NCBI GenBank assembly: GCA_017979445.1
Contig: CM030711.1
Coordinates: 2,170,001 to 2,234,000 of the forward strand
Length of the DNA stretch: 64,000 nt
Source: Akebia trifoliata
Taxonomy: Eukaryota; Streptophyta; Magnoliopsida; Ranunculales; Lardizabalaceae
Direction of reading: 5' to 3'
Position 1 is the first letter of the stretch. Every line of letters begins with the position of its first letter. The position numbers were made by a program, and so were the translations under genes. Positions 26,381 through 37,682 of this stretch are shown piece by piece. The notes beneath the pieces are model-generated. The model ran no database searches and was not told where the DNA came from. It was given only the letters and a program-made list of their open reading frames with translations.

Positions 26381-27415
26381 AAACATCATAACGAAACAAG
26401 ATTTTGAATTGATCGTCCAAATCAACATTAAGAATCAGATTCTAATAGTCTGAACCAAACCCCAACACTAACAACTTCAACTTACATACAACACCACAAT
26501 TCCTAGTACTCTTTTTGGTGGGCCACTTGTGATTAGTCAACTTTATTGACTGGTCATATGAGAGACCACCTAAGAAAAAGTGAAAGTAGGGGAAAAACAT
26601 GTACCCGACACATACTGTATCAGTTAAGAAACGAATCTGGTGTTCTCACGAGAAAATCTAGACAAAAGAATGCACTATAAATAAAATAATACAATTTCCT
26701 ATGCTACAAGCAGTTTCCACAGCTCCATCTTTGGTCAAGAAAGACATTCCATGGGCCCATCTCTTTGAATTGGCCTCGATTTTTGAACCACTATATTTGC
26801 AAGACAAAGTTATGAGTCCCCCTAGCCTTACAAAGTAAGGATTTCACCCTTACTTAAGGAACCTTGGGGGATGATCCGATCCTTCAAGGGCCTAGAGGAC
26901 GAAATTCAATGAATTTAAAAAAAAAAAAAAATTTATTTTTTATTGTTGAATTTTATTTTTAAGTTTGAGAGTTATGTGAAAGTTCAATAGCCTTCTATCT
27001 TAAAAGATTGGATCTAATTCAAAAGAATTTTTTTCTCTTTTTTATCTGAGTATTTTAATGAAACTTAGAGGGCGGTGATGTTAGGATTTCTATCGTGGTA
27101 ATCCATTTAAGCAAAACGACTCTTAGTAAGGTTTAGAATCTTACTATCTTACTAAAATGATCTCCACACCTCGAGATTCATGTCACAAATAAAATTTTTG
27201 TCGTCTAATAAGTCTATTTTCACGCCTACATTTTCAGACTTCAAATCGAAGAAACCACATGTTTTTATTTAGATCATCTCTCTTTCTATAATCAATTTCG
27301 TGCAGTTGTTAGATTGTCAATTCTAATAAAGACAAGAGTACTCTTAATCAGTTGGAGTCATGTCTTGATTATTAGGATTTCAAATTGATTGGTGTTGTTA
27401 TAGTTAGAATTAGAA
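26381..27415. other. Intergenic, includes part of a dispersed repeat
   Basis: No gene. AGTCCCCCTAGCCTTACAAA and GTAAGGATTTCACCCTTACT at about 26815-26856 recur in reverse orientation at about 47170-47212, marking an unnamed dispersed repeat. Confidence 0.5.
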
Positions 27416-27533
27416 GATGCCAACTTAGTAAGTTGGTAAGATGTGGGAACTCTCGTGTGGAAAGTGTTCTCACGACTTAGGTTCAACTCCCTTGGAATCA
27501 AACTTCACGATTACTTTTAAAAAATAAAAAAAT
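27416..27533 (+). mobile_element. tRNA-derived SINE, copy 1
   Basis: GATGCCAACTTAGTAAGTTG GTAAG resembles pol III box A, and TTAGGTTCAACTCCC resembles box B, about 50 bp apart. The element ends in an A-rich tail (AAAAAATAAAAAAAT). Flanks GTTATAGTTAG and GTTATAATAGTTA look like an imperfect target duplication. The same head occurs at 36256 and 51580. Confidence 0.65.
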
Positions 27534-28825
27534 ATGTTATAATAGTTATCTTGATTTCTTAAGTCAAGAATGCTTCCTACCTCAATCATACACTATGACC
27601 GTAAAGTGAGGCCATTGACTATGTATAATTTACAACATGATTCTCCGTAATTAATGGATTGATGATGTAGAACATGCCACATAGAAAATATATCCAACGT
27701 TAAAGAAAACAAAATAAAGACGAATAGAACATGAAACATCACAATGTGAAAAAAGCCCAAATTTGACGGTCGTGAGCCATCAAATTTCATAAAATTCGAC
27801 GGAGTAAGAGGTCGAATTGGCATCGAATTTTTCATTGTCAAATTTTTTTTTTTCAACAGGCCAATCTGTCAAATTAATGAAGGATGAGAGAAATTCAACA
27901 GCTCTAAACCATCAAATCTGGGAACATCAAGAATTTCGACGATCCTAGACCGTCCAAATTCAAATTCTAAAATTTGTGGGCCTTGGCCTGTCAATTTTTT
28001 CTATAGAATTTTTCAGTTTTCATATAGTGTATCAAAGTATAATAACTTTTGACTTAACTGCTGAATCGATTATTGTTATATATTGTCGAAATTAACTCAA
28101 TGAATGTAAGGTTGGATAATTAGTTTATGTCAGTATGTAATTTTTTTGAAACCTCGCTGTAGAAGATAATAACGGTGCGTTATCCAAACTGTACACGTGT
28201 CCAAGCCGGTTAAGTGGAACATGTGTATGCCCGCCCCTATACTTGCCATTTTTAGTAAAGGGAAAATTACCATTTCGTGTGTTGAATACAAAAAAATCCT
28301 ATTCTGATACACCATTCATTTTAATTCCCAAAACATGCTTTCCCGCAAGTTCGTCACTTTTATATTCAATGATCTTGTTGATATATTACTAGTGATCTCG
28401 TTGTTAAATTATCAAGGATATTTGACTTTAAAATTATCGTTGATTATAAAAATAACGAACTTGCTTGAAAACATGTTTTAGGAATTAAAAATGACCTATG
28501 TACTGGAATTGAAATTTTTCTATAAGTTGCACATGTTTTCAAAATTTTGTTTACATTTGTATTTTGAGATTTTTTTAATAGTTGAAACTATATTTAAAGG
28601 GTCAGGATTCGGTGACTCATGGAAAAAAAAAAACACATGATCTCAATTGTTTAAATATAATTATTGGATAGGAAACTCGAAAACTTATGTTAGTTGGATC
28701 TGATGAGTCATGATCAATTTTTTATTCATTTATCAATCACATATTTTAGATAATTATTGTCCAATAAAAATCAATCAATCCAACGGTTGATATTAAATGA
28801 GTATATACAAAAATTATTTCGGGTG
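27534..28825. other. Intergenic, no gene
   Basis: Contains diverged CCGTC/GACGG-rich inverted segments (about 27760-28010), suggestive of an old DNA element but without clear ends. The phrase GGATAGGAAACTCGAAAAC at 28669 recurs at 30781. Confidence 0.4.
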
Positions 28826-29395
28826 TCATTGGGTACCCATTTACTTAGAACAAAAAACCCCGATTCTAAATCCTTTTTCATTAGAATCAATTAGAGTTAG
28901 GTCTAAAATGGAACCGAACTAATAGGAATCGAAACTATTAGGTTTTATCCAATGAGTAATAGAAACCGATTTATTTTATCATTTCTTTCTATATTATAAA
29001 TGATTTTAAGTTTTTATTTATTTTTTATTTCAACATAAATGCATATTATATAAAATTCTTCAATTTTTCATAAAAATTATCGACCAGATCTCAAAATTAG
29101 TTACTCTTCTAAACATTTATTACTTTTATTTTTTTTAAATCATTAATTTGTATATTTAGTATAACAAATTATAACTAAATTAATAATTTTGTTAATAATA
29201 TATTAATTTTTTAAAAGAAATTTTTTTTAACAGTGATTTGAAGTATTATTTTTCTCATTTGGATTTTTGATGGTTTTAATTTTAATTTCGATTTCTTTTA
29301 TTTTAAAATCGGACTCGAAATCAAATCAAACTAAATATAATATTTATGACTTTAATTTACTTATGAACCGAATCGGAACCGAACCATTGACACCC
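28826..29395. mobile_element. Possible hAT-like element
   Basis: The right end reads CCGAATCGGAACCGAACCAT then TGACACCCCC. The reverse complement resembles the left GGTGTCATTGGGTACCCATT. The body has many AACCGA/TCGGTT-type motifs, usual in plant hAT derivatives. The ends are imperfect, so the boundaries are tentative. Confidence 0.35.
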
Positions 29396-30109
29396 CCTTT
29401 GAATACAAGTTGAAAAGACAAAAAAAAAAATAAAGAAAATTTATTTTGAATCTCTTGAGCGGGACGTAAATATGGAAACCTACTCATTGGTTGATAGTCA
29501 GTGGAGCCCATAGAAGATGTCAAGTGTCGGATTTGACACGTAGTGTGAACAAGAGAATCGAATATTTCGATTTACGAGAAAAGGACAAAGCACTCTCGTA
29601 GTAAGACTTGGTGGGACCCTCGATTCACTCACTTCGCAAGTAAAGGATATTTCCACGAAGAAGAGGAGAATGATAATGACAATGATAATGTGACACGTGG
29701 ATAACATGAAGTCGTCATGTGAGACACGAGACGAACACGCTTCGAAACTTCATCGTGGAAAACGGAAATGCTTGTCCGTTAAGGTAACCCACGTCACCGT
29801 TTGAAACGGACTGAATTGTCCGTTAGGGTTTTAAAATAACGTACAGTATTTTTTGTTTTTTATTTTCCGGTCTTGTTAACGTGTGCCCTGAAGGCACACA
29901 CTAGAGTCCAATAAATACACTTTGGAAATTGAATTTTGTACCCAAAATACCCTTTATAAAATCCTTTATTTTTTGCCTTTTGTGGGGATAATTTAGGAAA
30001 TGGCACCCACAATTCCATGTTCATCGAAAGAGTAGAATTACTTTATAATTCAACTTCTTTGAAATATATATAAGGGAATGATAACATTCAAGATCTTAAG
30101 GAGATGTTA
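29396..30109. other. Intergenic, no gene
   Basis: Anonymous sequence with ACACGTGG (29694) and a GTGTGCCCTGAAGGCACACA mini-palindrome at about 29881. The latter recalls, in weaker form, the arms of the foldback element at 47557-47736. Confidence 0.4.
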
Positions 30110-30427
30110 GCATAATCTAACACTTATTTTTTGTTAGAAGTTTTGGAATGAGCTGATTTTTGGTGAGGTTAGAAGCTGATTTTTGGAGATGTTAGCATAA
30201 TCTAACCCCATGTTTACAAGTTGAAAAATCGTGGACCGTCTATTTTTTGTAAATCATTTGTGATGAGGTTAGAAGTTTTGGAATTGACTGATTTTTGGTG
30301 AGGATGATCTCCTCACCATAAAGATCATCCTCACCAAAAATCAGCCTATTCCAAAACTTCTAACCCATGTAGGACAAAACACATTGGGCAAATTGTTGGG
30401 CAAAATGTTGGATTTTGAACGGGACCC
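30110..30427. mobile_element. Foldback/MITE family A, copy 3
   Basis: Contains the family core GAGGATGATCTCCTCACCAT followed by its mirror AGATCATCCTCACCAAAAAT and CAGCCTATTCCAAAACTTC. The ACCGTC...TTTTTTGTAAATCA centre is also present. The right end is GAACGGGACCC (to 30427), comparable with GAACCTGACCC of copy 1. The left end is decayed, with a partial internal duplication of GCTGATTTTTGG. Confidence 0.75.
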
Positions 30428-31242
30428 ATACTTAAATGATCATAAGGCATTGGTTGCCAAATATTTATTTCAAAATACTTAAATGATCATAACATTTATT
30501 GCATAAAAGACCAACACTCTTGTCTTTTTCACTAAAAGACAAAAAAAAAAAAAAAAAAAAAAAAGTTTTATAGAAAAAAAAAAAAAAGTGTTGGATGATG
30601 TTAAAATCCCCATGAAGTATTGGACATATGTATATATACATATTAATAAGAAACCATGTTAAAGATGGGTAAAAATCATAGTGACTAACCTATTAAGTCT
30701 CAACCTTCAAAATTTTACTATCTTAAATTCACATCTCAAGAATTAGATAAGATTTTCAGAGGTTGATGATGATAAATTTGGATAGGAAACTCGAAAACAT
30801 CATTTGTATATTTCTAGAAAGACTCGTTTTAATGGGTACCCCCACAAAATTTTCAGGTCCTTGTCACTCCTAACTTTTGAAACTTGTAATTTTATTTTAT
30901 TTTTTACCATGATTTTGAGCACCCTATTCATTTTTACCATCTTCTTCTTCCTTTTCTCTCTTCTCCAAAGAAATCGACAAACCAGGCAAGAATTAGGGAT
31001 TACACCATTTATTTCGGCTTTTCAATCTCAAGTAAACACCACCGAAAATCATCACATTTTTGTCATTTCTTCCCCATTAATCTTTTGATGTAGATGGAAA
31101 TAAAGTTGGTAATTCACCCAAATGTCATTGTATGGACACAAGTTTTTTTAATTAAATGTCTATTTCCCTTTTTTACTGTGTCATCCAAACTAAAACTCTT
31201 ACATACATACAATAAGAAAAAAAATGTATATACATATACATA
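30428..31242. other. Intergenic, poly(A) run, no gene
   Basis: A 24-base A run at 30541-30564 and a second at 30578-30588. The open frame near 30804-31088 is T-rich with no recognisable protein features. Confidence 0.5.
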
Positions 31243-31588
31243 GGGAAAGGCTCAAAGGACATGTGAAAAAACAATGTAACATTAATAAAATTTTAAAACA
31301 TGGGTTAAAAATTTCGGATCGAACTGATTTTTTGTGAGATGATCTCTATGATGAGAAGATCATGGAACCCCATTAAAAGTGATTTAGAATGTGGATTGTC
31401 GATTTTAAACCAATAATTTATAAATCACTTTTGATTCATTTAAAGTTTCAGATTGAGCTGATTTTTTGTGAGGATGATCTTCTCATCATAGTGACTATCC
31501 TCACAAAAAAAAAAAAAGCTCAATCCAAAACCTCTAACTCTTATTTTGAAAAACCATTGTTTTTACATATGTCCCATGAACCGCCCCC
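31243..31588. mobile_element. Foldback/MITE family A, copy 4 (diverged)
   Basis: The left end GGGAAAGGCTCAAAGGACAT and the right end ATGTCCCATGAACCGCCCCC are imperfect inverted repeats. Inside are AACTGATTTTTTGTGAGATG, GAGGATGATCTTCTCATCAT and CTATCCTCACAAAAA, the same mirrored core as copies 1-3. Confidence 0.75.
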
Positions 31589-34389
31589 ATATATATATAT
31601 ATATATAGGGTGGCGTTCAGAGGTCCTAAAGAATGCCAAACAATTTTCAAAATAGGGGTTATGTTTAACTCTCTTTACGGCCTCCGAACGTTTCCCTTCC
31701 CATATATATGTATATAAAAAGAATTATATTGTGTCAGCGCCACAACGTCAAAATTCTTCATGCATGTCTAAGTAGTAGTGTCGCCGCAGTAAAAAACCAA
31801 GGTATTTTTTACTGTGAAATGTGGACTTGACATTACCACGACAAAGTCGACAGACTGATGATTCACGAAGTGATGGGTATCAGTGGTGGTGCTACAAAAA
31901 TTGAAGTAATACCAAGGTGCCGAAAACATTTGGGGTGCCAATATATTTTTTAAAATTTTACTGGCACCCCTTAAAAGATGGGATGGCCAAATAAAAATTT
32001 TGGGTGCCTTCATACGCAACCTTCTTGAAAATTTCCTCATATTTTACGGAACTTCCCTAAATTAATCAGAATTACCCACTCCGTATGGTTAAAACAAATG
32101 AAGCCCATGTTTTTTTATTATAAAATATCTCATCCTCATGGTTTTTATTCTCCTCTTAAGACTTCTATTTCACCATACATCAAGTCAATCACAGGCAAAT
32201 AGGAAAAAATAGATCACCCACAAAGGGCAATTCATCAGTAAAATTAGCGACAGTGTTTGTTCCTGTATTAGAAAGTTGCTCCGTAAATTGGGGAACTTTC
32301 GTGGGATTGGAGCTTGCAACCATAGAAAGTTGCTCCGTTTTCACTCACCTCCAACTTCAATTAGAGTTGATGGCTCAATTTCCACAACCCTACCATTTTC
32401 ATCCCTGATTTGGAAAGGCACTCTTAAGGAAAACAATTTATTTATATATATAAATAAAGTTGGAATAAATAATTTTTAAGAAATAAATCAAGGGATTTTA
32501 ACAAGGGGGTTAAACATGAATCGTAAAAAATTATTCAAGATGATCCGAAGTATCCACTGAACATTCTATGTAGATCAATATTCCAAGAAATAATTCGTCA
32601 AAATATTCCGAAAGGAAATAAAACTATGAACTTTGCCAACAACTATCCACAATACCAAAGGTTTTTACAACCCTTCACTTTGTTTCTACTGCCATGATCC
32701 AAGCACAAGACACATCTAAAGCAATATCTGAAAAGAAAATTCACTCCAATTGCCCCTAATCATAACTTTGCTTGGAGTAGACGACAGAGAATTAAACACA
32801 AAAGAACTCAAATCATCAGAGGAATAGGCTTTCAGATATTCAAACTTACCAAGATTTCAAGGCAATGGATAAGAGAACATAGTTCAAAACATTATGTTTA
32901 GCATTCAATAGTTGAGAAAGCATCAGTGAGACCAAATTAAGCTCAAAATTGCTATATAAACTAGTTCACTCTTTTCTGTTTGAAGCCCCAGGCCAAGTTC
33001 ATTGTCAACCAAACATAATCTAAATATCGAAAACTTAATAGAAACCATATATGATGAAATAAAAAAATCAATCAAGAAACAAAAGTTTCAAATGGTTTGA
33101 CAAGATTGGCGGTGATGATGAAATCCTTTCACTATTTCCACAAAAACAGGATTACAATCTCATTTACTCTTAGAAAACTAAAAATCTCTCCTATACACCC
33201 AAAATTGAGTTGAGTATGAATTTATAGTCCGTACTAAAGATGAAATTGCCCCTAACGAAAAACTTACAAAATCACATCCGTGGAATTGTCCCTGATGACC
33301 AATCCATTCTGCCAATATAAAATACCACAAACAGAATACAAGGCACAGACATAACTGTAGAATCTATAGCCAAATAATTAAAGAACAAGGAAAGACCAGC
33401 TAGCCAAGCTGGCTAATAATCACTTTGAATTGAGCAGCTATTTACCATAATCTCCTTTTAACCATTCAAGGGGGAAAAAGAGTATATTGACACAAAAAAA
33501 GGGTATATTGACAAAAGGGGTTGGCAAGATTGCCCATAAATGGACTGCAATCAGAGTTCTCTTTCTATTCTTTCATGGAGTTTGTCCATACTAAACGTAA
33601 ACTCAGAATCTCTGCACAGATCTCTCTCGGTTGTTCAGCCGTGTTTAGCACACAAACAAAACAAAATGATCACTATGCATGATGTTGAAGTGTAAAGCCC
33701 ATTCAAATCTGAGGGCTATATATGAAACCTGTGAAATTACATAGCACTGCAAAGTAGAACACTCAACAAATTATCTACACCATGCTTGAATGAAGTAATG
33801 TAGAGTTTTCACTTCATTAGAGAAGCAATCCACACCAAAAATCAAAGCATTTCATGTACAGTTTAAGCATCAGAACATATGAAAGGTGACAAAGGATAAC
33901 CTAATTACAAGAAATAATCTCTCCCTTTTAAGCTTTTGATTCTAGGGTTTGTAAAATTTTGTCAGCTATTATTACATTATTTTGTTATACATTAAGGCAT
34001 AAGGGTCATTGATCAATATGCATGCTATACCAAAACTCATAATCCCAAGTACATTGTTTCTATATTGTGCACATATAATAACACCAATCCGAAAGACAAA
34101 AATACCCTATCTCAGACTGTCAATCCAGTTCCTTGCATCTCACTTGGCACAAAATGGAACACTATATAACTTTAATTAACGGTGGGCAGGATCGAAACAA
34201 ATTATTTCGATAATAGGTGAATAATACAAGGACTATAATGTATATCATATTAATACTTGGGGGCAATCAGCAAGATGTCCTAAGGACACTCAGACAACAT
34301 TCTAACATCCCAAACATATGCCAAACAAGCTTTTCAAACAAATATTAACTTATTCAAAAAACTTGTTTTTGGCTATTAGTTATATTATT
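31589..34389. other. 2.8-kb intergenic stretch without a recognisable gene
   Basis: Nothing convincing. At 31605-31700 GGTGGCGTTCAGAGGTC and GGCCTCCGAACGTTTCCC may be ends of a short inverted-repeat element. From about 32500 to 34200 the sequence is non-repetitive and less AT-skewed than its surroundings but stops are frequent in all frames. It could include intron or 3' UTR of the downstream PWWP gene, which is transcribed toward it. Confidence 0.4.
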
Positions 34390-35880
34390 GATACTTTTTT
34401 TTTTATAAGCAGAAATTCATTGATAGGGTCAAGGTCGGGTGAGTTGACTGACCAAGCGAAACAAATATTGGATTAAAAAAGTATCAACAAAAACGAATTA
34501 AGACCTTTTTTATAGATAAAAAGAAATAAAAAGTACAAAAGAAGATAGAGATGACCTTCGCAAAGAAAAAAAAAACAAAGGAAAACAAAAGAACAAACAC
34601 AGAGCAAGAGCCAAACGACCAAAGAAGTCCTCAAAAAACACCCCTTTGAACTTCTTGAAGATTTCACACTAGTACAACAAGAACCCTGAACCAATAAAAT
34701 AATCTCTTGACTGGACTGAGCCTTCCCTTCGAAAGATCTAGCATTTCTTTCCTTCCAAAGACCCCAAGCAATTGTGAACGGAGTTAGACTGCTAAGTAGT
34801 CTTTTAGAAAAGCGGAAGCTTGCTCCCAACTGCAACCACTCCCCGAATACCTCTCTGACTGTGCCCGACAAACAAACCTCCACACCAAACAAAGAGAAGA
34901 AATGGTCCCACACCTATTTTGCCACGAGACAGTGCAAAAGGAGGTGATTTGCCGTATCCTCATCGAGCAAGCAAAAACAACAATATTTTGGGCCGCAAAA
35001 GTCCCTTCTTCTCAATTGATTGAGCATTAGAATCATTTCCTTAATGGTTGTCCACACAAAGAAAGCCACCTTAGATAGCACTCTTGGACCCCACACACAG
35101 TAACATGGGAAAAAAATATAATCCCCACGCCTATTTAAATCATTATAGGACTCTTTAATCAAGAACAACCATTTATCCTCATCAAAAAAAAAAAACAACC
35201 ATTTACCATTAATCACCCTTATTCTTTTATCATCCCCAATTATCTCACCTGAAGCATTATCAAGACACAACGAAACCTCCATGAACTCCTGCACCTCCCA
35301 ATCATTCAACGACCTTCTGAAAGCTAGCAATCGGGATATTACTTTTCCTTGCAATAACGAGTAAGGACAGGAATCTCTTCTTCAACGGCCCCACACCACA
35401 CCGAGAATCCTCCCAAAATCTTACTGTAACGCCCCTCCCAACCTTAAAAGAAATCTTTTTTTTCGAATTGAGGAAGGACCTTAAGGATACCGTCCCACAC
35501 ACCCCACCCAACCCATAAGGATTCTTTACCTCACCACTCTCCCACCCAAATGCATCTTCCCCAAATTTAGCTGCTATGACCTTTCACCACAACCCTTCCC
35601 ACTCCCCTCCAAACCTCCAAAACCACTTCCCTAACAATGCACCATTCAAGGACCCCAACTTTCTGAACCCAAGATCCTCCAAACTCTTAACTGTACAAAC
35701 ATTCCTCCAACTAATCAAATGAATCTTGCTCTTCCCTTCCCTATCATGCCATAAGAAGTCTCTAAAATTTTTGTCCAACCTCAGTTCCACACTCCTGGGA
35801 AGTGAGAAAAGAGACAAATGGTACATTGGAATACTAAAGAGCACCCTTTTGATCAAAGTTAACTTACCGCCTTTTGACAG
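34390..35880 (-). pseudogene. Broken LINE (non-LTR retrotransposon), 3' part of the reverse-transcriptase ORF
   Basis: Minus-strand fragments in at least two frames. The 5'-most (35856-35584) reads FSIPMYHLSLFSLPRSVELR then FRDFLWHDREGKSKIHLISW, the region just C-terminal to the RT domain of plant LINEs. Next come GVGRGVTVRFWED-like text (35511-35302) and a zinc-knuckle-like zf-RVT domain (LSKVAFFVWTTIKEMILMLN ... CCFCLLDEDTANHLLLHC, 35354-34914). A final segment (34913-34473) is separated by an in-frame stop. Frameshift plus stop show that it is dead. Upstream ORF1, endonuclease and RT core are missing, as expected of 5'-truncated insertions. Confidence 0.85.
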
Positions 35881-36255
35881 ATACCTTGCTTCTTATCATG
35901 TCTTTATTACACTGGAATACTAATGACGTGTTTTTTTTATATTAAAGTCGCAATCTTCAAAGTTATTTGGTTAAGGCTTGGAAGATCCAAATATCAATCA
36001 TCCAATAGGGTGGTTGGTATCACTCAGTTGACAAAGGAAAGGCTAGTCTACTTCTACTTAAGCTAGTGAAGATAGTCTTTTCTGGTTAGATGTATAAATT
36101 TGCAGCCATGCCTATAATTTTATGATTGCAACGAAAATTTCCGTATTTCACAACCTTGAAAATTATCAACAACAATGAAGCAATCAGCTAATATTAATTA
36201 TAATCGCCATGAAAGAAGCACATGAGATTTCAAAACAAGAACTTGATGACCAGAA

Positions 36256-36368
36256 GGTGCCAGCTTGCTGAGTTGGTAAAGTCTTTAAGTGTTGATACGA
36301 CAACCTTGGTTCAAGACTCGACTTTTCACCCACTAATTAACTTACTTGCTTAACAAAAGAAAAAAAAA
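36256..36368 (+). mobile_element. tRNA-derived SINE, copy 2
   Basis: Starts GGTGCCAGCTTGCTGAGTTG GTAAAG (box A-like), then CTTGGTTCAAGACTCGAC (box B-like), and ends in AAAAGAAAAAAAAA. The flanks GATGACCAGAA and GATGAACACGAGAA suggest an imperfect target duplication. Same family as 27416 and 51580. Confidence 0.72.
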
Positions 36369-36460
36369 TGATGAACACGAGAACCCTGGTATAAATACAA
36401 AGGTAGGGTGGGGAGAGAGGGAGAATATAGATAATTAGATGGTCCTAGCAGAGAGATTAC

Positions 36461-36564
36461 CTTCTTCAGCACCTCATTTGGTACGCAAAATCTTGCTGAT
36501 AGCTTCAACACTTCCATACTATCTAACACAGTTCTTCAGTCTCCACTCGAGCTATATTATAAAC
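36461..36564 (-). other. Possible non-coding (3' UTR) exon of the PWWP gene
   Basis: On the minus strand a TTTATTCAAATGCAG acceptor precedes 104 nt that end in GAAG|GTAATC, a good donor. All three frames contain stops. A donor-like TCAG|GTATTC lies just after the PWWP stop (about 37647). Together these could be spliced 3' UTR, but only transcripts could show it. Confidence 0.25.
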
Positions 36565-36654
36565 CTGCATTTGAATAAACATAAACATTATATATTTATG
36601 GTAAAAAAGAGGTCAAGAAGACCTACTAAGATACTTGGAAAGTACTTAACCTAA

Positions 36655-37300
36655 CTATTACCCTTACAAACAAAAATCCATTTAAACAAAAAGGACCTCA
36701 AAATGCACACGAGAGAACTCCTTGAACACTTTACACACATCATCATCATCATACATAATAATAATAAAACCCACAATACTAACGATAATCTCTTGAACGG
36801 AGTGTTTCTATGCTTCAAAAACCTTCTTGTTCTTTTCCTTCTAAATACCCCAAAAAGCTTTGGCTCTACCATCTTTTAAACACTGAAGAAACTGAACTAG
36901 GAAGGCAATAAGAGTGGAATAACGATAGAAATGAGCAAATTTCCCTGGCAAAAGGACAATTAATAAGCAAATGGTTCACAAGTTCCCTACTAGCTTTACA
37001 CATGAAGCAAACATTGACAGAAGTGATACCCTTAGCTATTATACAATAATTTAAGTAGTAAGAGTTTCTTCTAAATCCAAAATCCCAAGAATTTCTCCCC
37101 AGCACAACCCAAAACAATTAACTGCAACCCTTTTATTGAAGACATGGCAAACTACCTAGGGGAACTCCTCCCGAAGTGAATACAACGATCCTCCCAAAAT
37201 GGCACCTCGTTCCATCTTCCAAACTTTAAGGCAGCTCTTTTACAAGATTCGGAGGAGGTTTTGACAATGCCCTTCCACGCACTACAATCAAAAGGGGACC
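36655..37300 (-). pseudogene. Second LINE fragment (zf-RVT region)
   Basis: Minus-strand pieces read AKGITSVNVCFMCKASRELV then NHLLINCPFAREI (37117-36866), the Cys/His knuckle after the RT of plant LINEs. They continue with an out-of-frame tail (36872-36651) containing LFGVFRRKRTRRFLKH. The tail parallels the W..WKERNARSFEGK region of the LINE at 34390-35880 but the copy is different. Frame breaks make it non-functional. Confidence 0.7.
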
Positions 37301-37682
37301 TCACAACATCGTTTTTTTCATACCTATAGAGTTCACACCATATTTAACCTTAAAAGAGTCTAGAACACATGGTCCATGTGAAAGGGTAAAAGAATTCAAA
37401 TGGTTCAGAGGTTCAACACTAGCCTGTGAACCATCTACCTTACTGCCCAAAAAAAAAAAAATTGGATGGATAGAAATTTAGGATTATGTGATCAGGTCAA
37501 TGTTTTACTAGAGGATCTCCTAAGTGGGACCAATAGGGCAGTGGAGACCACCCATTTGCACCTGTATATCATTTTACACAGTGGCAACAGATTCCTTCAA
37601 TGGAAAAGTTCCAATACTACAGAAGTACAGTTATGAAGGTAGAATACCTGACATTGCACATCCTTTCCTAGTAGTGGGGACA

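Noticed and set aside
27590..28034. Possible CACTA transposon (CACTATG ... CATAGTG-like ends)
   Set aside because: Ends do not match well, flanking triplets differ, and no transposase is present.
31768..32040. 90-residue minus-strand open frame
   Set aside because: No domain, no splice context; region resembles decayed repeat.
36256..36330. Functional tRNA gene
   Set aside because: Box A- and B-like motifs are present, but no cloverleaf with paired acceptor stem; the A-rich tail and sibling copies indicate a SINE.
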